A stretch of 42,761 bases of DNA, taken from assembly GCA_016793885.1 (NCBI GenBank), contig JAEUHE010000037.1:1-42761 (forward strand). Direction: 5' to 3'. Shown piece by piece: positions 1-7,811 of the stretch (position 1 is the first letter of the stretch; every line of letters starts with the position of its first letter). The notes below the pieces were generated by a model. That model was not told the origin of the DNA, searched no databases, and was given only the letters and a program-made list of their open reading frames with translations. This stretch comes from Verrucomicrobiales bacterium (lineage in GTDB: Bacteria > Verrucomicrobiota > Verrucomicrobiia > Limisphaerales > UBA11320). The translations under genes and the position numbers were made by a program.

Positions 1-375
1 GGGTTGTGGATTCTATGGCGTTTTCCCCAGGGTAGCTCGTTCCTCCCAACCCTGGGCTTTGAGGCGCAATCCCGTTGGGATAGGGAGGAAGCCCTCCGAA
101 CTTGTGGGTAATGCTCAGGGCACGACACCGCTTTTCCTTCAACCTACAGAAAGCCACTTCGCCCCCCCTCGAACAGGACACCCCAGCCGAGTGATGTGCG
201 GCTCCCACAACTCTAGAGTGATGGCCTGTCCCCTTGGATATCCCCCCCGATGGGCCGAGACGGCCCACACTACAACTGTAGAGTCGTCTGTGTCGGACGA
301 TTCCCTACCCCCGCGGGCAACAGGCGTCTCCGTTTCCACTCGCCAGGCCTCGCTGAAAGTTGCTATCCATGCACC
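1..375. repeat. Intergenic repeat region at left window edge
   Basis: No convincing gene is seen here. Bases 1-118 are an imperfect inverted copy of 42632-42753 at the other window end: they share the 18-base string ending at 115 (gaacttgtgggtaatgct), the block at 46-66 around ccaaccctgggctttgag, and the terminal gggttgtg. Bases 121-144 (gcacgacaccgcttttcctt region) resemble an internal segment of the 550-bp elements at 17696 and 27413. A short perfect hairpin (gggccg/cggccc) lies near 255-270. Reading frames open through this stretch are low-complexity and look spurious. Confidence 0.6.
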
Positions 376-472
376 GGAGAGTGATGGGTGCCTGGTGGTC
401 CCCACGGTCTTCAAAACCGTCGTCGGCTCGCTTTGCGGGTCGAGGTGTGTTCGATTCGCACCCTCTCCGCCA
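376..472 (+). tRNA. selC: Selenocysteine tRNA (tRNA-Sec, anticodon UCA)
   Basis: Decodes UGA as selenocysteine after charging with serine and conversion to Sec. The anticodon stem ACGGT/ACCGT (404-408 with 416-420) closes the loop CTTCAAA, so the anticodon is TCA (411-413). The D-arm has the six-pair form of bacterial tRNA-Sec: GGG (386-388) pairs with CCC and GCC with GGT around a TGGT loop, with one bulged T. The long variable arm (424-443) folds into about eight pairs closed by a TTT loop. The T-arm is GTGTG/CGCAC around TTCGATT (445-461). The acceptor strand GGAGAG pairs with CTCTCC, the discriminator is G469, and CCA is encoded (470-472). Only 12 bases separate the T-loop from G469, against 13 in the usual 8+5 fold, and T382 faces a C. 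It lies 24 bases beyond the selD stop codon and converges with it. Confidence 0.93.
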
Positions 473-495
473 ATCCACCCGTTCTCGTTCTACGT

Positions 496-2742
496 TTAAC
501 CTCCCACAACCCGCACCGTGCGGCCTTCGCTTCCGCCATCGAAATCGCCGACAACACCGATATCCACCGCGTCACCATACCCCATGTCCCGAAGTGCGTT
601 CACGGCGTCCTTGGCCACTTCGGCCGGAACCACACCCAACAACCCCCCGGCGGTCTGGGGATCAAAGAGCAACTCATAGCGTCCGGCACCTGTGCTCTCC
701 GGATGATTCACAATCTCACGACCGATTGCCCGGTTCTGCGAAGCCAACGAACTGGTCACCCCCCGAGCCAGCAATTCCAGGGCTCCCGGGAGCGCTGGAA
801 TCGCGCCCAAGTCAATCGTGACTCCGAGCGCTGAGGGCCGGCGAAGCTCCAACAAATGCCGCACCAGGCCAAACCCGCTGATATCGGTCATGGCACGCAC
901 CCCATACTCCTGCAGGCAAGCCACAGCACGCTGATTCGACAGCAGGGCGTTGGCAATCGACCGCTCTATCCACTCGCCGGTGACTAAGCCGGCCTGCTGC
1001 CCCGCGAAAACGATGCCCGTACCCAACGGCTTGGTGAGAATCAGATGATCCCCCGGCTGCCAGGAAAGATGCGCCGCTGGCGACGAGCCATCCAAGGTCC
1101 CCTGAACCATCAGGCCGATCGAGGGCTCAGATCCTTCCGCCGAATGTCCACCTATCAGCACCGCACCCGCTTGCTCCAGCTCACGATGAGCTCCCGACAC
1201 CGTTTGAAACAAGGTCTCTTCCATCTCGACCTCGCCCTCGAAAGGCAGGCTGGCGATCACCAATCCGCTATGCGGCCGTGCGCCCATGGCATACAGATCA
1301 TTGAGCGCGTGGTTGGCCGCGATGCGGCCGCACAGATACGGATCATCGAACATGAATCGGAAGTAATCGACGCTCTGCACCAAGATCTGGCCGGCCGGGA
1401 TCGCCACCACCGAGGCATCTCGCCTCTCCGCCAAGCCCACCAACACCTTCGGATCTGGCTGGGATCCCACGCGTTTGAGAACACGAGCCAACACATCGCC
1501 TCCCACCTTCCCGCCACAGCCCGCACAGCGCATCGAAGCGCTGAGCGCGGACTCGGCCAGCGGCTTGGCCGGCATCGATCCAGGTTCCAGCTCCTGGTAT
1601 TGCCTCATCCAGTTGACATCGATCGAGTTTTTCCATCGCCAAACCCAATCGCCCTCCAGGGCCAGCGAGCCGCGTGAAGCGACCGCGTGGCGGTCGCCCG
1701 TTGAGACCAAGCTGAGAAACTGACGCTGAGGCCGAAATGGCCGCAGCGGACTTCCCTCCAAGGCGCGACGCAGATTCTCCGCCAGTGGCTTGCCCTGTCG
1801 AACCGCGAACACCCCCGCCTTGGGACGCGGATAGGGAAGCACCGCCGCCACATCGCCCGCCGCAAACACATTCGCATGCGAAGTGGACTGCAGGCATTCG
1901 TTCACCGCCACGAATCCACGGTCATCCGTGGCCAATCCGGAGTCTCGCAGCCACGACTGGGCGGAAGCGGTCGTGACCCAGAACAACGCATCGAATCCAA
2001 TCTCCATTCCCGAGGCCGACCGCAACCGATCGGCCGACACCTGCACAATCCGCTGGTTCAACTCCACCCGAACCCCTCGCTCCCGCAGAACCCGTTCAAA
2101 CCGGCGTCGGACATTGGCATTGTGCGACACCAGCAACTCGGGCGATTGCGTGACCAGGGTAAATTCACAAGGAACCGCCCTTCCCGGCTTTAGACCAGCG
2201 GTTTGCTTCAACCGATGTTGCATGGAGAGCAACAGCTCAACTCCCCCGGCCCCACCTCCGACCACGCAAATGCGAAACCGATCGCGGGTCCAGGATGCGG
2301 CCCGGCGCTGTACTTCTTCCCAACGCGGTAAGAATTTCTCGATCGGTTTGACGGGAATAGCGTGTTCAGCAGCGCCTGGAATTCCCTCGAGCTGGGGAGT
2401 GGATCCAATATTGATGGATAGGACGTCGTAAGGAATCGGCGGACGATCCGCGCAGATCACGCGACGGCCGTCCAAATCCAGGCCCAGAACCCGATCCAGC
2501 ACGCATCGGACCCCGGTGGCGCGAGCAATTCTCCACAGATCCAGGTGGGTTTGATCGAAAGTATAGTGACCCGAAATCAGGCCGGGCAGCATGCCGGAGT
2601 AGGGAGTGTTGACCTGGGAGGAGACCAGCGTCAGCCGTACTCGGGACATGGGATTCATGCCCCAGAACTTCAGAACGCCAACATGCGCATGACCGCCACC
2701 CACGAGAACAAGGTTTTGGAAAGCTGGAGGCGACCGGTGCAC
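496..2742 (-). CDS. selD: FAD/NAD(P)-dependent oxidoreductase fused to selenide, water dikinase (SelD)
   Basis: The C-terminal half makes selenophosphate from selenide and ATP, the selenium donor for Sec-tRNA and selenouridine. The N-terminal half (residues about 8-385) is a type II NADH dehydrogenase-like flavoprotein: FAD motif GGGHAH at 15-20, NAD(P) motif GGGAGGVE at 162-169 and the second FAD motif AAGDVA at 294-299. The SelD half begins near 400; C406-A-G-C409-G-G-K412 matches the SelD catalytic loop, C409 and K412 aligning with E. coli C17 and K20 by eye, so it is the Cys rather than the Sec form. The start is GTG at 2742, three bases after the stop of the upstream membrane protein gene, indicating co-transcription. 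Fusions of this type are known in bacteria and some algae; the oxidoreductase's role is unproven. Confidence 0.93.
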   Translation of the reverse strand: MHRSPPAFQNLVLVGGGHAHVGVLKFWGMNPMSRVRLTLVSSQVNTPYSGMLPGLISGHYTFDQTHLDLWRIARATGVRCVLDRVLGLDLDGRRVICADRPPIPYDVLSINIGSTPQLEGIPGAAEHAIPVKPIEKFLPRWEEVQRRAASWTRDRFRICVVGGGAGGVELLLSMQHRLKQTAGLKPGRAVPCEFTLVTQSPELLVSHNANVRRRFERVLRERGVRVELNQRIVQVSADRLRSASGMEIGFDALFWVTTASAQSWLRDSGLATDDRGFVAVNECLQSTSHANVFAAGDVAAVLPYPRPKAGVFAVRQGKPLAENLRRALEGSPLRPFRPQRQFLSLVSTGDRHAVASRGSLALEGDWVWRWKNSIDVNWMRQYQELEPGSMPAKPLAESALSASMRCAGCGGKVGGDVLARVLKRVGSQPDPKVLVGLAERRDASVVAIPAGQILVQSVDYFRFMFDDPYLCGRIAANHALNDLYAMGARPHSGLVIASLPFEGEVEMEETLFQTVSGAHRELEQAGAVLIGGHSAEGSEPSIGLMVQGTLDGSSPAAHLSWQPGDHLILTKPLGTGIVFAGQQAGLVTGEWIERSIANALLSNQRAVACLQEYGVRAMTDISGFGLVRHLLELRRPSALGVTIDLGAIPALPGALELLARGVTSSLASQNRAIGREIVNHPESTGAGRYELLFDPQTAGGLLGVVPAEVAKDAVNALRDMGYGDAVDIGVVGDFDGGSEGRTVRVVGG

Positions 2743-2745
2743 GGG

Positions 2746-4629
2746 CTAGGGCTTGGCGGCTTTTTCGGCGAGCTTTTTCTCGATCAGCTTCAGGTAGGTA
2801 ACGGACAGAGGGTTCTCCGTCCAATAGAGGCTCATCGATTTTTCGAACCATTTTTTGGCTTCGACGTAATTCTCCACCTGAAAATAGTGCCATCCCATGT
2901 GGCCAACGGTGTTAAAGCCGTTGGGGTCCAAGGCCAGTGCCTTCTCGAAAAAGGGCAGCGCCTCCGACTTGCGCTCCAGCCAGTCGAGACACATTCCGAT
3001 GCGGATCAAGGGCCCCGGATCCAAGGGATTGAGCTGCTGAGCCTTTTCAAACCAGCTCATGGCCTCCTTGGCTTTTTGCTCATAGCCGTCGCTGCCATCC
3101 GAGCTTTCTTTCCAAAAATGGTCACCGATCGCGTAAGCGGTCTTCGCATTGCGATCTTCAATCGCGAAGGCCCCCTTTAGATGCTCCAAGCGCTCCGGAC
3201 TCATCACTTTGATGGCCGCCGCGGCAGCCAAGTGATCCGACTCGTGATACAGCCTCAATCCGTGGGGCACCAGATAGGCCAACCCGGCAACGAATGGCAG
3301 GCTGACCAACACCCTCATCCAAGCCACTCCACTCAGCCAGTAACGCTCCGTCGAGTAGCGCAAAAAGCCACTCAAGATCGCCATCAGGGTGATGGCCGTA
3401 ATGGCATTGGCGGGGATGTGCATGTTGAAGTCGTAGACCGAATGCGCCAGGATCGCCACCAAACCGGAACAGGTCCCCAAGGCAATCGCGGCCCGGGTAC
3501 TCTGCCGCGCGGCTCCCAACTCGTTCGTGCTTCGCTGGAGGTACTTCCAGCTCCGAGCCACCCCCCAAATGAGGGAGATAAAGGTCAAGCCGATCAGGCT
3601 CACTCCCACGATGCCCCAATCCGCGAGGGCGTTCAGATAGTCATTGTGTGCCTTGCCTGGACGCCCCACCAACTGATCCGATGCGGCCCGGTACTTACGG
3701 TAGCGATCATCGAAGTGATCCGGCCCCCCGCCAAACCATAGGTTCTCGTGCCAGATGGAAACCGCCGCCGGCCAAATCCGATACCGCACGTCGTAAGCGC
3801 TACGCAACTCCGTGAGACGGTTCTGACCGGCGTCAGCTTTGCGGGCCACGAAGAACAGGGCGACAGCCAAGGCTCCCAGGCAACCGGCAGCCAGCAGCGC
3901 CGGCAGCCAGTTCTCACTGTAGGCGACCAAATAAAGGCCCAAGAGAAACAGAAGCCCCACGCCAGCCGCGCCCCAGCCGGCCCGCGAAATAGTCAAACCC
4001 AGTCCCACCAGGATGACCACCGAGGCATAGCCTATGAGCACCTTGGATAAAACGTTGAACCGCCCCGCCATCACAAACGCCACGCCGATGGGCAATATCA
4101 TTTCCAAGAAGCCGGCCAGGTGATTCGGGTTGATATAGGTTCCTGAAGCGCGACCTTCATAACCATGCGGGCGGGTAAACGTCCACACCTGCTCGGATCG
4201 GGTCAAAAACTGATACACCGCGTAGAACGAAATCAACATCGCCAGGACCAGGAACGCGACCGCCACTCTTTGCGTGACCTCCTGACGATGGAGATTGTTG
4301 AGAAAAACGAAGAAGATTCCGGCGTAGACCAAGATCCGGAGCAATTCCTGGCGGGCAATGTACTCGATGGGAGCCCGCGTATAACACCAGATGGCATAGC
4401 CAACGAACGCGAGCACAGCATAGCAGATGGGTGGGAAAAGCACGCGGTGCTCCGGCGATATCCAGATCCGCAAAACCCAGAGCCCCACCGCCAGGGCGGT
4501 GAGACCCAGTGCCCAAACGAAATCCTGCGGACGAACCAACCCCGTCGCCAATGGACCGATCATGAGAACCGCCAAGACCAGCAGCCCAATCACCCCTTCC
4601 AAAAGAACGTCGATCCGGGATCGTTCCAT
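2746..4629 (-). CDS. O-antigen ligase family (Wzy_C) membrane protein with C-terminal TPR
   Basis: Probable inner-membrane polysaccharide polymerase or ligase acting on lipid-linked glycans. The 627-residue protein has roughly ten to twelve hydrophobic segments over residues 10-465. The Wzy_C-type region includes an RASGTYINPNHLAGFLEM-like loop near 160-178 and a following GLTISRAGW motif. After the last membrane segment, residues about 470-620 form TPR-like helices with the repeat signature ALPFFEKALALDPNGF. That periplasmic tail is common in bacterial O-antigen ligase relatives. ATG at 4629 abuts the TGA of the upstream dehydratase gene with no gap, and its own TAG is three bases before the selD start, so the three genes form one operon. 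Substrate cannot be told from sequence; no glycosyltransferase genes lie nearby. Confidence 0.85.
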   Translation of the reverse strand: MERSRIDVLLEGVIGLLVLAVLMIGPLATGLVRPQDFVWALGLTALAVGLWVLRIWISPEHRVLFPPICYAVLAFVGYAIWCYTRAPIEYIARQELLRILVYAGIFFVFLNNLHRQEVTQRVAVAFLVLAMLISFYAVYQFLTRSEQVWTFTRPHGYEGRASGTYINPNHLAGFLEMILPIGVAFVMAGRFNVLSKVLIGYASVVILVGLGLTISRAGWGAAGVGLLFLLGLYLVAYSENWLPALLAAGCLGALAVALFFVARKADAGQNRLTELRSAYDVRYRIWPAAVSIWHENLWFGGGPDHFDDRYRKYRAASDQLVGRPGKAHNDYLNALADWGIVGVSLIGLTFISLIWGVARSWKYLQRSTNELGAARQSTRAAIALGTCSGLVAILAHSVYDFNMHIPANAITAITLMAILSGFLRYSTERYWLSGVAWMRVLVSLPFVAGLAYLVPHGLRLYHESDHLAAAAAIKVMSPERLEHLKGAFAIEDRNAKTAYAIGDHFWKESSDGSDGYEQKAKEAMSWFEKAQQLNPLDPGPLIRIGMCLDWLERKSEALPFFEKALALDPNGFNTVGHMGWHYFQVENYVEAKKWFEKSMSLYWTENPLSVTYLKLIEKKLAEKAAKP

Positions 4630-5997
4630 TCAGCTCAGGTATTCCCGGGGATCAGCGATCCGCCCCGCCAAGGCACTCGCGGCCACCGTGGCCGGAGAGG
4701 CGAGGAACACCTGAGACTCTTTATGACCCATGCGACCCGGGAAGTTCCGGTTGGTCGCGCTGATGCATTTCATCGGCGTGTTCATCCGTCCGAAGGTGTC
4801 GACTGGACCACCGAGGCAGGCCGAACATCCGGCATTCTCAGTCATCTGAACACCCGCGTTCACCAAAATGTCCCAAATCGTGGTATTGCCCCAGCGGGTC
4901 GATTGCAGATCATGGACGATCTCCGGAGTGGCAGGCACTCCAAAGGTGTCGATGACGACGTGCTTGCCCTGAAGGATGCGGGCGAACTCGACGAAGTCGC
5001 TGGTCTTTCCACCCGTGCACGAGCCAATGTAAGCGCGGTCGAGTTTCACATCCATCTCTTTGGCCTTCTTGCGTTGACCCGGATCCGGATGGCAGGCGAC
5101 CGTGGGCTCCAACTTGGACAGATCGACGGTCATCTCAAAGACGAACTTCTCGTTCTTGCTTCGCTCCACCGGTTCGTAGGTTGCCTTGGTGCCGTTTAGA
5201 CGCACGCGCGAATCCACATACTCCTGGGTGCGAGCATCGAACTCAAAGATCCCGTTCTTGCCACCCGCCTCGATGGCCATGTTGGCCACCGTCATGCGAT
5301 CGTCTATGGACAGGCTCTGAACACCCGGACCATCGAACTGCATGGCGCGATAAGTGGCCCCATCAAAACCGATCTCGCCGATGACATGCAAAATGATGTC
5401 TTTGGCCATCACCCCAGGCTGAAGCTTGCCTTCCAATCGGAAGTGCATGGATTCAGGGACTTTGATCAACAGCTTACCGGTTCCCATCACAAACCCGGCG
5501 TCAGTGTTGCCAATGCCAGTCGCGAATTGGTTGAAAGCCCCGGCCATGCAGGTGTGTGAATCGGTGCCGAAAAGGATTTCGCCCGGACGAGTGTGGCCCT
5601 TCTGGGGCAAGGCCGCATGGCAAACACCGGCATAATTGGATCCATATTGGCGCTTCAGCAGCCCTTTGGAGGCATCGAACTTCCAGGCACCATTCGGATC
5701 GTCGATGACGTCGTAAAAATACGGAAGATCCTGCTCACGAACGAATTCGCGCAGAATGTCGACATTGCGGTTCGACTTGGAATCGGAGGTAAAGATGTAA
5801 TGGTCAGGGATGATCACGACCTTCTTGCGGTCCCAAACCTTGGCGGTCTTTCCAAACTCGCGTTTGAACACGCCGATAGTCCCCGGGCCGCACACGTCGT
5901 GGGTCATGAGCACATCCGCATTGACCCAGATGTTGTCGCCTGCCGACACCGAGCTTTTGCCGGCAGCACGGGCCAAAATTGTTTCGGTCAACGTCAT
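4630..5997 (-). CDS. leuC: 3-isopropylmalate dehydratase large subunit (LeuC-type, aconitase family)
   Basis: Aconitase-superfamily enzyme; LeuC isomerises 2- to 3-isopropylmalate in leucine synthesis using a [4Fe-4S] cluster. The 455-residue length fits LeuC. The cluster ligands are visible as C327 in GSCTGG and C391 and C394 in GCSACLGG; substrate-loop motifs FGTDSHTC (about 143-150) and GATYRAMQF (213-221) are intact. A homoaconitase-type specificity is possible and cannot be excluded by eye. The ATG at 5997 is the first good start. No leuD small subunit is next to it, unusual for a LeuC that needs one; instead the O-antigen-ligase-like gene and selD follow directly, so the operon partners are metabolically unrelated. 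Confidence 0.87.
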   Translation of the reverse strand: MTLTETILARAAGKSSVSAGDNIWVNADVLMTHDVCGPGTIGVFKREFGKTAKVWDRKKVVIIPDHYIFTSDSKSNRNVDILREFVREQDLPYFYDVIDDPNGAWKFDASKGLLKRQYGSNYAGVCHAALPQKGHTRPGEILFGTDSHTCMAGAFNQFATGIGNTDAGFVMGTGKLLIKVPESMHFRLEGKLQPGVMAKDIILHVIGEIGFDGATYRAMQFDGPGVQSLSIDDRMTVANMAIEAGGKNGIFEFDARTQEYVDSRVRLNGTKATYEPVERSKNEKFVFEMTVDLSKLEPTVACHPDPGQRKKAKEMDVKLDRAYIGSCTGGKTSDFVEFARILQGKHVVIDTFGVPATPEIVHDLQSTRWGNTTIWDILVNAGVQMTENAGCSACLGGPVDTFGRMNTPMKCISATNRNFPGRMGHKESQVFLASPATVAASALAGRIADPREYLS

Positions 5998-6215
5998 AGA
6001 GGGGACAGACTACTGGAGACCTGGCCGGGGCGCAATACTTGGAAATAGGGCGGATGCAAGGCGGTCGATCTGCCTCAGCACATGGAGTGCGGCAGACCTC
6101 TCTCACACCTTGGGCATTCATGGGCTCGACAGAGTCGCTCCCTACCCTTCGAAAACGCCTACTTTAACTCAAACCCATCGCCCCCTCTCTTACCCTTTCT
6201 GCTGTCCCTTTCTGC

Positions 6216-6244
6216 TTGAGAAGCGAATGGACCCAGCTTAAATG
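6216..6244 (+). promoter_or_regulatory. Candidate sigma70-type promoter for the DUF853 gene
   Basis: TTGAGA (6216-6221) is separated by 17 bases from TAAATG (6239-6244). The -35 box is a good match and the -10 box is weak. Transcription would begin about seven bases downstream, at or next to the ATG at 6252, so the message may be leaderless. The rest of the divergent gap (5998-6215) shows no gene; it would also hold the promoter of the leuC-wzy-selD operon. Confidence 0.35.
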
Positions 6245-6251
6245 GCTCTTT

Positions 6252-7811
6252 ATGAGTCTCACCGACCCGATTCTGATTGCTCGTGGAAAGAACGACTGCT
6301 TTCTGCTGCCCTCCATGGCCAATCGGCACGGCCTGATCGCCGGTGCCACCGGGACCGGAAAAACCGTGACCCTGCAGTTGTTGGCGGAACAGTTCAGCCG
6401 CATCGGAGTTCCGGTCTTCATGGCGGACATCAAAGGCGACCTGGCCGGGATCACCCAACCCGGCGGCAACCATCCCAAAATCCTGGAGCGGGTTCGCCAG
6501 CTCAATCTCGACAACTTCGCGCCGGCCGGGTGTCCAGCCACGCTCTGGGACGTGTTCGCCGAACAGGGGCATCCCGTTCGCTCCACGATCTCGGAAATGG
6601 GACCTCTCTTGCTGTCGCGGCTCCTGCAGCTCAACGAAACTCAGGAAGGTGTACTGAACCTGGTGTTCAAAATCGCTGATTCGAACGGGCTATTGCTCCT
6701 GGACCTCAAGGATCTGCAATCGATGCTCCAATACGTCGGGGACAATGCCGCCGAGTTCACCACCCAATACGGACGGGTATCCGCAGCGAGCATCGGAACG
6801 ATCCAGCGAAGCCTCCTGATGCTGGAGCAGCAGGGAGCTCAAAAATTCTTCGCCGAACCCGCGCTCAACCTCGACGATCTTATCCAGACCGATTCCCAAG
6901 GACGTGGCATCGTCAACATCGTCGCCGCCGACAAACTGCTCCAATCCCCCAGAATCTACGCGACCTTCTTGCTCTGGATGCTCTCCGAACTCTTCGAGAA
7001 CCTCCCCGAAGCGGGCGACCTGCCCAAACCGAAATTGGTCTTCTTCTTCGATGAAGCGCATCTGCTGTTCAATGAGATCCCCCCGGCGCTGCTCGAGAAG
7101 ATTGAACAAGTGGTCCGGCTGGTGCGCTCCAAGGGCGTGGGCGTCTACTTCGTGACCCAAAATCCCCGCGATATTCCTGACCGCGTTCTCGGTCAGCTCG
7201 GAAATCGAGTCCAACACGCGTTGCGCGCTTTCACCCCTCAAGACCAAAAAGCCGTGCGAGCAGCCGCCGAAACCTTTCGGACCAACCCGGCATTGAACAC
7301 TGAAACGGTGCTGACCGAACTGGGTGTCGGCGAAGCCCTGGTGTCCTTCCTCGACGAACGAGGACAGCCTACCATGGTCGAGCGGGCGTTCATCTGCCCT
7401 CCCCGCAGCCAAGTCGGGCCGATCACTCCCCAGCAACGCCAAACCATCCTCCAGAACTCAGTCGTTGCCGGAGTTTACGAGAAGGTGGTTGATCGCGAGT
7501 CCGCTTACGAGCGGCTCACGGCCGCCCATGGCCACAGCCCAGCAACACCGGCGTCGCCCGCAGCCGGCACCTCTCCGGCCGCGCCGTCCGGAGGAGGCTT
7601 CTTTGGCAGTTTGTTCGGCGGGGGGGCCACCTCCGCCCCGACAGCGGCCCCGCTGCCCGGCCTCGGTGGCAATCGGCGACCCGCGGGCCGGCAGCCGGAA
7701 AGCCTCGTCACCACCATGACCAAAAGCGCCGTGCGAACCATCGGCAGTTCCCTCGGCCGGGAGATCATCCGCGGGGTCCTGGGCAGCATGTTCGGAGGCC
7801 GCAGAAAGTGA
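6252..7811 (+). CDS. yjgR: HerA-like helicase domain protein, DUF853 (YjgR family)
   Basis: Cytoplasmic FtsK/HerA-superfamily P-loop ATPase of unknown physiological role. The Walker A motif is GATGTGKT (residues 31-38); Walker B is FFFDEAHLLF near 265; an arginine-finger type region follows. The N-terminus (PILIARGKND, then FLLPSMANRHGLIAGATG) matches the family start, so ATG at 6252 is chosen over an in-frame TTG at 6216 that would add 12 residues overlapping the likely promoter. Residues about 430-490 are low-complexity Pro/Ala/Gly-rich, followed by a conserved tail ending GVLGSMFGGRRK, typical of DUF853. At 519 residues it is of family length. The TGA overlaps the GTG start of fdhD (GTGA), implying translational coupling. 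Confidence 0.9.
   Translation: MSLTDPILIARGKNDCFLLPSMANRHGLIAGATGTGKTVTLQLLAEQFSRIGVPVFMADIKGDLAGITQPGGNHPKILERVRQLNLDNFAPAGCPATLWDVFAEQGHPVRSTISEMGPLLLSRLLQLNETQEGVLNLVFKIADSNGLLLLDLKDLQSMLQYVGDNAAEFTTQYGRVSAASIGTIQRSLLMLEQQGAQKFFAEPALNLDDLIQTDSQGRGIVNIVAADKLLQSPRIYATFLLWMLSELFENLPEAGDLPKPKLVFFFDEAHLLFNEIPPALLEKIEQVVRLVRSKGVGVYFVTQNPRDIPDRVLGQLGNRVQHALRAFTPQDQKAVRAAAETFRTNPALNTETVLTELGVGEALVSFLDERGQPTMVERAFICPPRSQVGPITPQQRQTILQNSVVAGVYEKVVDRESAYERLTAAHGHSPATPASPAAGTSPAAPSGGGFFGSLFGGGATSAPTAAPLPGLGGNRRPAGRQPESLVTTMTKSAVRTIGSSLGREIIRGVLGSMFGGRRK

Noticed and set aside
59-821. Overlapping open frames at the left edge on both strands
   Set aside because: They cross the dispersed repeat, the tRNA-Sec gene and the end of selD, and have repeat-like or Pro/Arg-rich composition.
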